Notes under the pieces: model-generated
Seen by the model: the letters and a program-made list of their open reading frames with translations, nothing else
What the model was told of the DNA's origin: nothing
Database searches by the model: none
Shown: piece after piece, positions 7,920 through 17,857 of the stretch
How positions within the stretch are numbered: position 1 is the stretch's first letter
Layout: every line of letters starts with the position of its first letter
NCBI RefSeq assembly: GCF_019237615.1
Contig: NZ_JAFAGT010000075.1
Coordinates: 1-44,943, forward strand
Reading direction: 5' to 3'
DNA length: 44,943 bases
From: Roseateles sp.
GTDB taxonomy: Bacteria; Pseudomonadota; Gammaproteobacteria; Burkholderiales; Burkholderiaceae_C
Translations under genes and position numbers: made by a program

Positions 7920-8738
7920 ATGGCTGATCTCGTCGCCCGCGTCGCCGGGTTGTGGCGTTACCCGGTCAAGTCCTGCGCCGGCGAGGCCGTTGACGCGCTG
8001 GAGCTGGATGCCGACGGCCGGCCCGAGGGCGAGCGGGGCTGGGCCGTCGTTGATGCGGCCGGCGAGCTGAGCTGGATGGGCGCACAGCCACGCCTGGCCC
8101 TCGTGGCCGCCCGGCTGCGGGCCGACGGGCTGACGCTGCTGGCCCAGGGGCGCCTGCTGACCCTGGCAGCCGATGCCGGCGAGGCGGTCCAGATCCGCGC
8201 CTGGAACGGCGAACGCCAGGACTTCGACACCCTGCAGGCCTGGGACGCCGGCGACGACGCGGCCGCGCTGCTGCGCGCGACGACGGGTGCGCGTCTGCGC
8301 CTCGTGCGCCTGAGCGCCGCAGCCCGGCGCAGTCTGGCCCCGAACGCGCTGCACCTCGTCGGCGACGGCTCGCTACGCGCCTGGCGCGAAGCCCTGGCCC
8401 AGCCGCTGAACAAGCCCGCCGAACGCGCCCGGGCCAACCTGCTGCTGCGCGCCGAGGACGGCGGCGAACTGCCGCCCTTCATCGAGGACATCCTCGTCGA
8501 GGCCCGCGTCGCGGACGGACCGACGCTGCGCCGCACCTCCGCCTGCGTGCGCTGCACGGTGCCGGCCGTCGACCCGACCAGCGGCAAGCCCCAGCCTGCG
8601 GCGCTGGAGGCGCTGACCCTGCTCAGCACCGAGCGGGCACCCGGCGCGCCGGTGCAGTTCGGCATCTATGCCGGCGGCAGCGGCGGCCGACTCAGCGTGG
8701 GCGACCGCGTCGAGCTGACCCTGGACTTCGGCGAATGA
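7920..8738 (+). CDS. MOSC domain protein with N-terminal beta-barrel domain
   Basis: The 272-residue protein has the MOSC_N beta-barrel (LWRYPVKSCAGEAVDALEL at the start, then ERGWAVVD) followed by the MOSC domain, whose sulfur-carrying cysteine lies in RTSACVRCTVPAVD, near the end of FIEDILVEARV...LRRTSAC. Members are related to the C-terminal domain of molybdenum-cofactor sulfurase and include the YcbX/mARC family, which reduce N-hydroxylated compounds with a molybdenum cofactor. It follows the MscS gene by 12 bases and overlaps the next gene by four bases (ATGA at 8735-8738). Confidence 0.85.
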   Translation: MADLVARVAGLWRYPVKSCAGEAVDALELDADGRPEGERGWAVVDAAGELSWMGAQPRLALVAARLRADGLTLLAQGRLLTLAADAGEAVQIRAWNGERQDFDTLQAWDAGDDAAALLRATTGARLRLVRLSAAARRSLAPNALHLVGDGSLRAWREALAQPLNKPAERARANLLLRAEDGGELPPFIEDILVEARVADGPTLRRTSACVRCTVPAVDPTSGKPQPAALEALTLLSTERAPGAPVQFGIYAGGSGGRLSVGDRVELTLDFGE

Positions 8739-9121
8739 ACACCTTGTCCTCAATCATGAGGAGCATCGTCCTGCCCACCCTGCTCTGCGCTGCACTGGCC
8801 TGCCAGGCGGCCGGATCCGACACCGCGGTGGCCGAGCCCGCTGCCGGCCCCGCCTCGACGGTCATCAGCCCGCCCAAGGGCCGTTGCCCGCCCCCGCGCA
8901 TCGACAAGCTGAGAAAGATGCCCACCGGCGACTTCGACTTCGTCATCCGCTTCCTGGTCAGGGCCGACGGCAGCATAGAGAACGTCCGCGTGGAAGGTGG
9001 TCTGGCATCCCGGGATGCCAGGTACGTGGCCCGCGACCTGTTTGACGGCCTGCGCTGCCTGCCGGCCGAGGCCGATCAGGAATACGTGGCGAAATTCAGC
9101 ACCCGGATGGGGAGCTTCTAG
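8735..9121 (+). CDS. Small exported protein with TonB C-terminal-like domain
   Basis: The 128-residue protein has a signal peptide (MRSIVLPTLLCAALACQAAG from an internal Met at 8756, possibly the true start). After a Pro/Ala-rich linker comes a segment FDFVIRFLVRADGSIENVRV that resembles the energy-transducer TonB C-terminal fold (strand-turn-strand, then the RYVARDLFDGLRCLPA helix). It lacks a membrane anchor, so it is probably periplasmic and not a functional TonB. The start overlaps the stop of the MOSC gene, and its last 26 bases overlap the convergent tatD-like gene. Function unknown. Confidence 0.65.
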   Translation: MNTLSSIMRSIVLPTLLCAALACQAAGSDTAVAEPAAGPASTVISPPKGRCPPPRIDKLRKMPTGDFDFVIRFLVRADGSIENVRVEGGLASRDARYVARDLFDGLRCLPAEADQEYVAKFSTRMGSF

Positions 9122-9929
9122 CCAGCCGCGGCAAGGCCGCACGGGCATTGGCCGACGTGACGGCGGCGGCCTCCTCGAGCGTCCAGCCGCGCAGCACAGC
9201 CAGGCTCTTTGCGATGCGCGGCAGCTCGGCCGGCTCGTTGCGCGCCTGCCCCGGCGCCGCCTCGCGCTCCGCAGCCGTCTTGTAGAGCCAGTGCGGAGGG
9301 ATGTCGGGTGCGTCGGTCTCCATGACCAGCGCCGTCTCGGGCACGCTGGCCGCGATGCGGCGGATCTGCAGCGAGCGCTCGAAGGTCAGCGTGCCGCCAA
9401 GGCCCAGCTTGAAGCCCAGGTCGATGAAGGCCTGGGCCTGCTGCTCGCTGCCGTTGAAGGCGTGGGCGATGCCACCATGCGGGAACCCGACGCGGCGCAG
9501 GCCGGCCAGCAGCTTGTCGGCGCTCCGGCGCACATGCAGCAGCACCGGCAGACCGGCGCGTTTGGCGAGCTTGAGCTGCTCGACGTAGAAATGCTGCTGG
9601 GTGTCGGGATCGATGCCCGCGACGAAATAGTCCAGGCCGATCTCGCCTACGGCGACCAGGCGCGGGTCGGCGCGATGCATCTCCAGCGCCTGCGCAAGCT
9701 GGTCAAGGTCTCCCGTCGACGCCCGCATCACGCACAGCGGATGGATGCCCAGCGCGTAAGTGAAGTCGTGCTGGATGGCCAGCAGGCGCACGGCATCGAA
9801 ATTGCCTGCGGCGACGGCCGGGATGACGATCTGCGCGACGCCCGCGGCCCGGGCCCGCGCGACGACCGCGTCACGGTCGCCGTCGAACTCGGCCGCGTCA
9901 AGGTGGCAATGGGTGTCTATCCAGGGCAC
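9096..9929 (-). CDS. tatD: TatD family metal-dependent deoxyribonuclease
   Basis: The 277-residue protein carries all TatD motifs: DTHCHLD at 4-10 (metal ligands), GIHPLC, the glutamate in VGEIGLDYF, the histidine in PVLLHVR, HAFNGSEQQAQ, and METDAPDIPP near 210. The TIM-barrel hydrolase family has 3'-5' exonuclease activity and roles in DNA quality control. It closes the lolC-lolD-purU-Tdi1-tatD minus-strand run, 25 bases after the preceding gene. Its 3' end overlaps the convergent small exported-protein gene by 26 bases. Confidence 0.93.
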   Translation of the reverse strand: MPWIDTHCHLDAAEFDGDRDAVVARARAAGVAQIVIPAVAAGNFDAVRLLAIQHDFTYALGIHPLCVMRASTGDLDQLAQALEMHRADPRLVAVGEIGLDYFVAGIDPDTQQHFYVEQLKLAKRAGLPVLLHVRRSADKLLAGLRRVGFPHGGIAHAFNGSEQQAQAFIDLGFKLGLGGTLTFERSLQIRRIAASVPETALVMETDAPDIPPHWLYKTAAEREAAPGQARNEPAELPRIAKSLAVLRGWTLEEAAAVTSANARAALPRLARSSPSGC

Positions 9930-9954
9930 GGCGCAGCCTCAAGGGCCTGAGCGG

Positions 9955-10434
9955 CTATTCCAGCTTGACCGAGCCGATCGGCGCGCCAGCGGGCAGGTCC
10001 TTCACCTGTCGGTGGATCTGGCCCTGGATGGAGAAATGGACCGCCATGTCCGTCGGCTCGTAGTTGTCGGTGCTGAACGTGCCGCCCAGCACCGGGGGCT
10101 GGATGAAGCCCCACACCTGGCCCGGCGCAAGCGTGCGGCCGGCTGCCTTCAGCTCCGCAATGGCTTGCACGTCGAACCAGGCCCTGACGAAGCCACCGTC
10201 ATTGATCAGCTCACCGAACTCATCGGCGCTTTGGGCCACCTGCGTGAGCCGGCCTTCGCCGGCATCCAGCAGATGGACGGAGCCATCCTCCAGGTCCTGC
10301 ACGAAGGCATTGCCGATTGCCGCGAAGAGGATGGGCAGCCGGTGCTCGCCGATCAGCCAATGCCATTCGACCAGCAGGCTCTCCCGCTGTTCGACGTCGA
10401 AATCCGCCGCCAGATCGTTGAACGTGATCGCCAT
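9955..10434 (-). CDS. GAD-like/DUF1851 (T6SS immunity Tdi1-type) domain protein
   Basis: The 159-residue protein shows the DUF1851 pattern: PILFAAIGNAFVQDLEDGSV followed by HLLDAGEGRLTQVAQSADEFGELI. Proteins of this type include Tdi1, the immunity protein for a type VI secreted DNase, but most copies have no proven partner. The start giving MAITFNDLAADFD is preceded by AGGC-type sequence at about 10440-10445. No effector gene lies beside it; it is embedded between purU and tatD, 20 and 25 bases away, so it is probably co-transcribed with housekeeping genes. Family placement is moderate and function is unknown. Confidence 0.6.
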   Translation of the reverse strand: MAITFNDLAADFDVEQRESLLVEWHWLIGEHRLPILFAAIGNAFVQDLEDGSVHLLDAGEGRLTQVAQSADEFGELINDGGFVRAWFDVQAIAELKAAGRTLAPGQVWGFIQPPVLGGTFSTDNYEPTDMAVHFSIQGQIHRQVKDLPAGAPIGSVKLE

Positions 10435-10454
10435 GGGGCCTGCCTCGTCATGCG

Positions 10455-11309
10455 TCAGCGGAACACCACCGTGCGGTTGCCGTTCAGCAGCACGCGATGC
10501 TCCGCATGCCACTGGATGGCCCGGGCCAGCGCCACGCACTCCATGTCGCGGCCAATGCCCACGAGTTGCTCGGGCGGCATGCTGTGGTCAATGCGGGCGA
10601 CCTCCTGCTCGATGATGGGGCCCTCGTCGAGGTCGCTGGTCACATAGTGGGCCGTCGCGCCGATCAGCTTCACGCCACGCTCGTAGGCCTGATGGTAGGG
10701 CCTGGCGCCCTTGAAGCTGGGCAGGAAGCTGTGGTGGATGTTGATGGCCTTGCCCGACAGGTCGCGGCACAGCTCGGGCGACAGGATCTGCATGTAGCGT
10801 GCCAGCACGACCAGGTCGATGCGGTTCTCGGCCACCACCTCGCGGATCTTGGCCTCCTGGGCCGCCTTCTGCGCGTCCGTGCCGCCCAGCAGCGGAAAGT
10901 GGTGGAAGGGGATATTGTGGGAGGCCGCGAGCTGGTAGAAATCGCGGTGGTTGGACACGATGGCCGGGATCTCTATGGGCAGATGCCCGGTCTGCACGCG
11001 GAACAGCAGGTCGTTCAGGCAGTGCCCCAGCTTGGACACCAGCAGCAGCACTCGGGTCTTGCGGGCGCGCGCCACCAGCTCCCAGTCCATGCCGAACTCG
11101 GCCGCCAGCGGCTGGAAGGCGGCCTGCAGCGCGGCCTCCTCGGCCCGGGCCTCGAACTCGATGCGCATGAAAAAACGCGCATGGTCCGCGTCGCCATGCT
11201 GGTGCGACGTGATGATGTTGCCGCCCTGATTCAGCAGCACGCCGGTGACGGCATGCACGATGCCGGCACGGTCGGGGCAGGAGAGCTTGAGGATGAAACG
11301 CGGGGTCAT
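10455..11309 (-). CDS. purU: Formyltetrahydrofolate deformylase
   Basis: The 284-residue enzyme hydrolyses 10-formyl-THF to formate and THF, balancing one-carbon pools and feeding formate to purine synthesis. An N-terminal ACT domain (ILKLSCPDRAGIVHAVTGVL, about 5-80) is followed by the formyltransferase domain. The catalytic Asn/His/Asp set is visible in AIVSNHRDF, INIHHSFLPSFKGARPYHQA and YVTSDLDEGPIIEQE. Length is normal. It lies 9 bases after lolD on the same strand. Confidence 0.95.
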   Translation of the reverse strand: MTPRFILKLSCPDRAGIVHAVTGVLLNQGGNIITSHQHGDADHARFFMRIEFEARAEEAALQAAFQPLAAEFGMDWELVARARKTRVLLLVSKLGHCLNDLLFRVQTGHLPIEIPAIVSNHRDFYQLAASHNIPFHHFPLLGGTDAQKAAQEAKIREVVAENRIDLVVLARYMQILSPELCRDLSGKAINIHHSFLPSFKGARPYHQAYERGVKLIGATAHYVTSDLDEGPIIEQEVARIDHSMPPEQLVGIGRDMECVALARAIQWHAEHRVLLNGNRTVVFR

Positions 11310-11318
11310 GCGGCGAAC

Positions 11319-11985
<667 letters not shown>

Positions 11986-11993
<8 letters not shown>

Positions 11994-13242
11994 AGCGCAG
12001 CGCCTCCGCCGGTTGCACGCGGCTGGCACGCCAGCTGGGGTAGAGCGTGAAGACCAGCGACAGGGCCAGCGACACCCCCACGATGGGGAGGATGTCGGCC
12101 GCCTGCGGGTCGCTGGGCATCTGGCTGATGAGGTAGACGCTGCCCGGCAGGAAGCTGGCATTCAGCAGATGTTCGATGGCCGGCACGATGACGTCGATGT
12201 TGAAGGCGATCGCCAGGCCCGCCACCACGCCGGCCAGGGTACCGATGACGCCGGACACCGCGCCCTGCACGATGAAGACGCCCATGATGGAGCGCGGGCT
12301 GGCGCCCAGGGTGCGCAGGATCGCGATGTCGCTCTGTTTGTCGGTGACCGTCATGATCAGCGTGGACAGCAGGTTGAACGCCGCCACGGCGACGATCAGC
12401 GTCAGCACGATGCTCATCATGCGTTTTTCGATCTGGACGGCGTCGAACCAGACGGCATTGGCGCGAGTCCAGTCGCTGACGCGGATGTCCGGCCCCAGGC
12501 GGCCGGACAGGTCCGCGGCCACGGTCCGGGCCTCGTTCACGTCGCGCAGCTTGAGCTGCACGCCGCTGGGGCCGCCGGTACGGAACAGCTTGGCCGCGTC
12601 GTCCACATGCACCAGGGCCAGGCCCGAGTCGTACTGGTAATGGCCGGAATTGAAGGTACCCACCACGTTGAAGCTCTTGAGCCGCGGCACCACGCCGGCC
12701 GGCGTGACCTGGCCGCCGGGCGCGACGACGGTGATCTTGTCGCCGATGCCCACGCCCAGCTGGCGGGCCAGCTCGCCCCCCAGCACGATGTTCCAGGCGC
12801 CCGGCTGCAACTGGGCGAAGGCGCCGTCCTTGAGCTGGGCTCCCAGGCCGGTCACCGTGGCCTCCTCGGCCGGCGAGATGCCGCGGATGATGGCGCCGCG
12901 CATGTCCTCGCCGCGGGCGATCAGGCTCTGGCTGGCGACGAAGGGCGCCGCGCCCACGACCTCGGGGTTCTGCCTGGCCTTGGCCGCCGTCGCCTGCCAG
13001 TCCGGCAGGGCCTGGCCGCCGGCGTCCAGCAGCTCGATGTGGGCGATGACGTTGAGCATGCGGTCGCGCACTTCCTTCTGGAAGCCGTTCATCACCGACA
13101 GCACGACGATCAGCGCCATGACGCCCAGCGCGATGCCCACCATGGACGCGCCCGAGATGAAGCTGATGAAGCGGTTGCGCCGCCCGCCGCGCCCGGCGCG
13201 GACGTAGCGCCAGCCGACCTGGAGTTCAAACGGCAGTGGCAT
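11986..13242 (-). CDS. lolC: Lipoprotein-releasing system transmembrane protein (LolC/LolE family)
   Basis: The 418-residue protein has the LolC/E layout: the N-terminal [18 protein letters not shown], a first membrane helix with [20 protein letters not shown] (about 27-46), a large periplasmic domain (about 50-270), and three C-terminal helices ([37 protein letters not shown] and the helix in [21 protein letters not shown]). One LolC/E-type gene per operon is usual in betaproteobacteria. I chose the start giving MPLPFEL; upstream in-frame sequence is antisense-type noise. The gap to the divergent histidine phosphatase gene is 88 bases. Confidence 0.92.
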
Positions 13243-13330
13243 GGAGCGGTGCAAAGGCGTGCGGCATGGGGCCGGGATGGTAACTGGCGGGGCGCCATGA
13301 CAATGACCCCGGCCCCTGCTTGAATTCGCA

Positions 13331-13855
13331 ATGAACGCTTTACTCGCCCTGATCTTCGCCATCGTCCTGGCCCTGCCCGCCCAAGCCATGCCCGACCTCG
13401 TCATCCTCGTGCGCCATGCCGAGCGCGCCGCCGAGCCGGCGGCCGACCCCGGCCTCACGCCCGCCGGCGAGCAGCGTGCGCTGGCGCTGGCCCAGGCGCT
13501 GGCCGGCACCCGGGTCGACGCCATCCTGACGACCCAGTTCCGCCGCACCCGCGACACCGCCGCGCCGCTGGCCCGGGCCCAGGGCGTCCAGCCACAAGCC
13601 ATAGAGGCCCGGCGTGGCGCCGCGGCCGAGCATGTGCAGGCGGTGGCCGACGCCGTGCGCGGGCAGGCTGGCACCGTCCTCGTCGTGGGTCACAGCAACA
13701 CGGTGCCGGCCATCCTGGCCGCGCTGGGCGGGCCGCGGCTGCCCGAGATCTGCGAAACCAGCTTCCACCACATCTTCCTGCTGCGCCCAGGTGCCGGCTG
13801 GATGCAGCTGGGCTATGGCGCCCCCGGCGTCGCTCCGGCCGCCGGCTGCCTGTAG
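13331..13855 (+). CDS. Exported histidine phosphatase family protein
   Basis: The 174-residue protein has a signal peptide (MNALLALIFAIVLALPAQAM) and a minimal phosphoglycerate-mutase-like fold: RHAER (catalytic His in VILVRHAERA, about 28-37), the Arg in FRRTRDTAAPL, and the second His in VVGHSNTVPAIL. It resembles SixA-like small phosphatases but is exported, so the substrate is probably a periplasmic phosphate ester. It is divergent from lolC. No clear ribosome site precedes the ATG. Confidence 0.82.
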   Translation: MNALLALIFAIVLALPAQAMPDLVILVRHAERAAEPAADPGLTPAGEQRALALAQALAGTRVDAILTTQFRRTRDTAAPLARAQGVQPQAIEARRGAAAEHVQAVADAVRGQAGTVLVVGHSNTVPAILAALGGPRLPEICETSFHHIFLLRPGAGWMQLGYGAPGVAPAAGCL

Positions 13856-14018
13856 TTCATTCTCGGGAGAGGCTCGCACAGCCCGGCCAATCCGGCGTAG
13901 GCTGCCACGGCTGCCGCTGACCCGGCAGCCCAGAGCGAGCCGGGCCGGCGCGCGGGACCCGCGACAGCCGCGGCCTCCACCACGGGGTCCCGGCGCAGCG
14001 ATGCGCGAGGAGACAGCA

Positions 14019-14312
14019 ATGGCGACCTATATCTGCCTGATGAACTTCACGGACCAGGGGGCACGCGCCATCAAGGAGACGGTGCTGCGCTCGGAGGCCG
14101 CCCAGAAGGCGGGCAAGGAGTACGGCGTCACCTTCAAGTCCGTCCACTGGACCCAGGGCGCCTATGACATCGTGATCGAGCTCGAAGCCAAGGACGAGGC
14201 CGGCATGATGGCCTTCGGCATGGCCATGGCCAGCCTGGGCTTTGTGCGCACGCAGACGCTGCGCGCCTACAACGCCAGCGAGACCAAGGCGTTCATCGCC
14301 AAGATGCCCTGA
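14019..14312 (+). CDS. GYD domain-containing protein
   Basis: The 97-residue protein begins MATYICLMNFTDQGARAIKE and contains the family signature TQGAYDIVIELEAKDEAG, the GYD-type motif, then MAMASLGFVRTQTLRAY. These small ferredoxin-fold proteins are widespread and of unknown function. The ATG at 14019 is preceded by GAGGAG (14006-14011), a strong ribosome site that decides this start over the in-frame ATG at 14001. It stands alone between the histidine phosphatase and a convergent gene. Confidence 0.82.
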   Translation: MATYICLMNFTDQGARAIKETVLRSEAAQKAGKEYGVTFKSVHWTQGAYDIVIELEAKDEAGMMAFGMAMASLGFVRTQTLRAYNASETKAFIAKMP

Positions 14313-14324
14313 GGGGGGGCGTCG

Positions 14325-14351
14325 GGCCATGGGCGGGCCGCGCCCATGGCC
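14325..14351. terminator. 11-bp perfect inverted repeat between convergent genes
   Basis: GGCCATGGGCG (14325-14335) and CGCCCATGGCC (14341-14351) form an 11-bp stem with a 5-base loop. It sits in the 44-base gap between the GYD gene and the convergent HDOD gene, so it could end transcription from both sides. There is no T-tract on either strand; the terminator role is inferred from position. Confidence 0.5.
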
Positions 14352-14356
14352 AGTCC

Positions 14357-15196
14357 TCAGTGGAGCATCTGTTCCACCTCGGCCGCCGGATCGCCGGCGG
14401 CGGCGACCCGGGCGGCCAGAAGCTCCAGATCCAGGTGCAGGTGCTCGATCAGCTCGGGCACCGCCATCTTCAACGCATGCACGGGTTCGTCGTGGTGCTC
14501 GGCCGCGTCCGCCAGCACCTCGGCCACGTGCAGCACGGCGGCGATCAGCGAGAAGGGGCGCACGTCCAGGGGCGCGTTGGCATCCCTGAAAGCCGCCACC
14601 AGAGCCCGCGGGAAATGCCAATGCGCGGCCAGCGAGGCCGTCACGTCGGCATGCGTGCAGCCGAAGCGGTGCTCCTCCAGCGAGAAGCGGCTGCCCGGCT
14701 CGGCGGCGTGGGCCTCGACATCGGCCACCAGATGCGGCTCGTCGATGGCCATCAGCAACTGGCCGGTGCGCAGCATCAGCCCGGCGAGGTAGGCGGTGTC
14801 GGCGGTGCCCGCATCGGTGCCCAGCATGCGGGCGAGGATGCGCGCATAGTTGGCCGTGGCCACGCTGTGGCGCCAGAAGCGCGCGCGGTCCAGGCCCTGC
14901 ACCCGCGGGAAGGCGCCGCTCAGACAGGCCGCCATGGCCAGATTGCGCAGCGTATCCAGCCCCAGCGCATGGGCCGCGTCGACGACGGTAGCGATCTGGT
15001 GCGAGGGGCTGTAGTGGGCCGTGTTCGCCAGCCGCAGCACGCGGGCGGTGAGCGTCGAGTCCTTCTCTATCAGTGCCGCGATCTGACCCAGGCCGACGTT
15101 GTCGTCGTCAAAGCTCTTGAGCAGCCGCGTGGCCACCTCGGGCATGGTCGGCAAGGCGCTGTGCTTGACGAAGAAACGCTCGGCGGCTGCGGTCAT
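14357..15196 (-). CDS. HDOD domain-containing protein
   Basis: The 279-residue protein is almost wholly one HDOD domain (about 10-210): LPTMPEVATRLLKSFDDDNV, IAALIEKDSTLTARVLRLAN, then FWRHSVATANYARILARM and AYLAGLMLRTGQLL. HDOD domains are HD-like but usually lack phosphohydrolase activity; they act in signalling. No GGDEF, EAL or receiver domain is attached. The C-terminal helix-rich tail (about 230-279) is not recognised. It is convergent with the GYD gene and stands 73 bases from the glycerate kinase stop. Confidence 0.85.
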   Translation of the reverse strand: MTAAAERFFVKHSALPTMPEVATRLLKSFDDDNVGLGQIAALIEKDSTLTARVLRLANTAHYSPSHQIATVVDAAHALGLDTLRNLAMAACLSGAFPRVQGLDRARFWRHSVATANYARILARMLGTDAGTADTAYLAGLMLRTGQLLMAIDEPHLVADVEAHAAEPGSRFSLEEHRFGCTHADVTASLAAHWHFPRALVAAFRDANAPLDVRPFSLIAAVLHVAEVLADAAEHHDEPVHALKMAVPELIEHLHLDLELLAARVAAAGDPAAEVEQMLH

Positions 15197-15269
15197 CGCG
15201 GACTCCTTCGGACGCTGGGGCGAGCCAGTCTAGGACGAAGGCTTTCGTGACGACAAGGCTTTGCCGGCG

Positions 15270-16556
15270 CTAAACGATCAGCAATGCACGGAAGTCGTTG
15301 ACGTTGGTGAAGCTGGGGCCGGACACCAGCAGGTCACCCAGCGGCGCGAAGAAGCTGGCGCTGTCGTGGGCATCCAGCAGGGCCTGCGGGTTCAGGCCCA
15401 GCGCGCGAGCGCGGGCGAGGCTGGTGGGCGTCAGCAGCGCCCCGGCATGCGGGCCGACGCCGTCGATGCCGTCGGTGTCGGCGGCCAGCGCGTGGACGCC
15501 CGGCTCGCCTTGCAGGGCCAGCGCGCAGCCGAGCAGGAACTCGGTGGCGCGGCCGCCCCGGCCGGCGGGCTGGCCGGCGTCCACGGTGACCGTGGTCTCG
15601 CCACCGGACAGAAGGACGCAGGGCTTTGCAAAGGGCTGGCCGTGTCGCGCGACGGCGCGTGCCAGGGCCGCGTGCATGCCGCCGACGACACTCGACTCGC
15701 CCTCGATCTCGTCGCTGAGGATGTGCGCCGCGATGCCCTGGACGCGGGCCGCCTCGGCCGCGGCCTCCAGGCTCAGCTGCGGCGTGGCCAGCATGACCAG
15801 CGCGTGGCCGGCCAGGCGCGGGTCGCCGGGCTTGGGCGTCTCGAAATCTTCAGACTCCAGGCCCGCGCGCGCGGCAGGCGGCAGCTCGACCCGATAGCGG
15901 CGGCAGATGGCCAGCGCGTCGGCGCAGCTCGTCGCATCGGCCACCGTGGGGCCGGAGGCAATGACTTCGGGCAAGTCGCCCGGCACGTCGCTGATGGTCA
16001 GCGTCAGCACGCGCGCCGGCGCGCAGGCGGCAGCCAGGCGCCCGCCCTTGATGGCGGAGAGATGCTTGCGCACGCAGTTCATCTCGGCGATGGTGGCGCC
16101 GCTGTGCAGCAGTGCGCGGTTGACGGCCTGCTTGTCCGGGAGCGTCAGCCCCGGCGCCGGCAGGCTCATCAGCGCCGAGCCACCGCCGGAGATCAGGCAG
16201 ATGACGAGGTCGTCCGCCGTGAGGCCCTGCGCCTGCTCCAGCAGCTTTCCGCTGGCGGCCAGGCCGTTGCCGTCCGGCACGGGGTGGGCGGCCTCGACGA
16301 CCTCCAGCCGGCGCGGCCTGTAGCCCGGCGGCACATGCCCGTAGCGGGTGATGACCAGCCCTGACAGCGGCGCGTCGACCGGCCACGCAGCCTCCAGCGC
16401 CTGCGCCATCGAGCCGCCCGCCTTGCCGGCGCCCAGCACCAGCGTGCGGCCTCGCGGGGGCGGCGGCAGCTTCGCGGCCAGCAACCGGTCCGGCAGCGCG
16501 CTCGCCACGGCCACGTCGTAGAGCTGGTTCAGCAGCGTGCGGGGGGCGACGCTCAT
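15270..16556 (-). CDS. ttuD: Glycerate kinase, type-2 (MOFRL) family
   Basis: The 428-residue enzyme phosphorylates glycerate. It has the N-terminal glycerate kinase domain (VLGAGKAGGSMAQALE at about 41-56; ICLISGGGSALMSLP near 118-132; NCVRKHLSAIKGG) and the C-terminal MOFRL region (CVLLSGGETTVTVD, GRGGRATEFLLG, ADTDGIDGVGPHAGA). It lies 11 bases downstream of the urate hydroxylase gene. That context fits the allantoin-glyoxylate-glycerate route, where glyoxylate from purine breakdown becomes glycerate. The family was once annotated hydroxypyruvate reductase. Confidence 0.9.
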   Translation of the reverse strand: MSVAPRTLLNQLYDVAVASALPDRLLAAKLPPPPRGRTLVLGAGKAGGSMAQALEAAWPVDAPLSGLVITRYGHVPPGYRPRRLEVVEAAHPVPDGNGLAASGKLLEQAQGLTADDLVICLISGGGSALMSLPAPGLTLPDKQAVNRALLHSGATIAEMNCVRKHLSAIKGGRLAAACAPARVLTLTISDVPGDLPEVIASGPTVADATSCADALAICRRYRVELPPAARAGLESEDFETPKPGDPRLAGHALVMLATPQLSLEAAAEAARVQGIAAHILSDEIEGESSVVGGMHAALARAVARHGQPFAKPCVLLSGGETTVTVDAGQPAGRGGRATEFLLGCALALQGEPGVHALAADTDGIDGVGPHAGALLTPTSLARARALGLNPQALLDAHDSASFFAPLGDLLVSGPSFTNVNDFRALLIV

Positions 16557-16567
16557 CGCGAGCGCGG

Positions 16568-17752
16568 TCAGGGTTGCCGGGCCCAGCGGCCGATCAGGGC
16601 TCGCTCGTCGTCGGTCATGCCGGTCGCATTGTTGAGCGGCATCGCGCGCTGCACGACCACCTGCTGATAGATCTGGGCCTTGTGCGCGACCAGCCCTTCG
16701 GCGCTGTCCAGCCGCACGCCCTTCTGCGCCGCCTCTCCGCTATGGCAGATGGCACAGCGCTGCGCCTCGACGGCCTGCACCTGAGCCAGCGTAACGGCAG
16801 ACGCGGCCGCTGCCGCGGGCTGCGGCCGGGGGGCCATCCAGGCGACAAGGCCGCCCAGCAGCACGAGGGCCAGCACCACCGCGCCCCAGCTGTTGACACC
16901 CTTGTGCCGCTTCACGAAGAAGATGCGGATGGCCACACCCGCGGCCATCAGTACGCACAGCACGGCCCAGTTGTACGGGTGCTGGTGCAGCATGCCGTAA
17001 TGGTTGCTGAGCATCGCGATCAGCACCGGCAGCGTGAAATAGGTGTTGTGCACGCTGCGCTGCTTGCCCCGCTGGCCATGGAGGGGGTCGACCGTCTCGC
17101 CGGCGCGCATCTGCGCGATGACCTTGCGCTGGCCGGGAATGATCCAGTGCGCGACGTTGGCCGTCATCATGGTCGCCAGCGTGGCGCCCACGATGAGGAA
17201 GGCCGCCCGGCCGGCGAACAGCTGGCAGGCCAGCCAGCTCGCGGCAACGACGAACACCGCCACGACCGCCATCACGCGACCATCGTTGCCGATGGCGCCG
17301 GCCCGGGTGCGGCCCAGCGTCTGGCAGGCGATGTCGTACACCGCCGTGCCGACGACGAGGAAGCCCAGCGCCGCCGCCACGGCCTGCCAGGGAGCGCCCC
17401 ATGCGTGCACGCGCGGGTCGATCAGCATCTGGCTGGCGTTGCAGAGGTAGAGCACGACGAACAGCGCGAAGCCGCTCATCCAGGTCCAGTAACTCTCCCA
17501 GTAGAACCAGTGCAGGTCCCTGGGCAGGTTGGCAGGCGCCACCAGGTACTTCTGCGGGTTGTAGAAGCCGCCGCCATGCACGGCCCACAGCTCGCCGTCC
17601 ACGCCCTTGGCCTGGAGGTTCTCCGCTTGCGGCTTGACGAGATGGTTGTCCAGCCAGACGAAGTAGAAGGACGCGCCTATCCAGGCGATGACGGTGATGA
17701 CGTGCAGCCAGCGCAGCAGCAGGTTGGCCCAGTCGAGCAGGTAGATGTCCAT
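16568..17752 (-). CDS. puuD: Urate hydroxylase PuuD with C-terminal cytochrome c domain
   Basis: The 394-residue membrane protein oxidises urate to 5-hydroxyisourate using a c-type haem rather than oxygen plus a soluble enzyme. The N-terminal urate-oxidase membrane domain holds about eight hydrophobic segments (LLRWLHVITVIAWIGASFYF first, then HWFYWESYWTWMSGFALF). The C-terminal domain (about 310-394) carries the haem motif CAICH near residue 340 and a downstream Met ligand candidate (AMPLNNATGM). I chose the start giving MDIYLLDWANL; the stretch before it is not coding. The downstream urate-pathway enzymes for hydroxyisourate and OHCU are not visible here. Confidence 0.92.
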   Translation of the reverse strand: MDIYLLDWANLLLRWLHVITVIAWIGASFYFVWLDNHLVKPQAENLQAKGVDGELWAVHGGGFYNPQKYLVAPANLPRDLHWFYWESYWTWMSGFALFVVLYLCNASQMLIDPRVHAWGAPWQAVAAALGFLVVGTAVYDIACQTLGRTRAGAIGNDGRVMAVVAVFVVAASWLACQLFAGRAAFLIVGATLATMMTANVAHWIIPGQRKVIAQMRAGETVDPLHGQRGKQRSVHNTYFTLPVLIAMLSNHYGMLHQHPYNWAVLCVLMAAGVAIRIFFVKRHKGVNSWGAVVLALVLLGGLVAWMAPRPQPAAAAASAVTLAQVQAVEAQRCAICHSGEAAQKGVRLDSAEGLVAHKAQIYQQVVVQRAMPLNNATGMTDDERALIGRWARQP

Positions 17753-17857
17753 GACGCGGTGGTGATCTCGATAGCCCCACCACGGCGGGTGCTGTGGGGC
17801 CCGGGGGTCGCGTCCACGGGCCGACGACACCCGACGCCGCTGCGACAGGGCGCCAGT

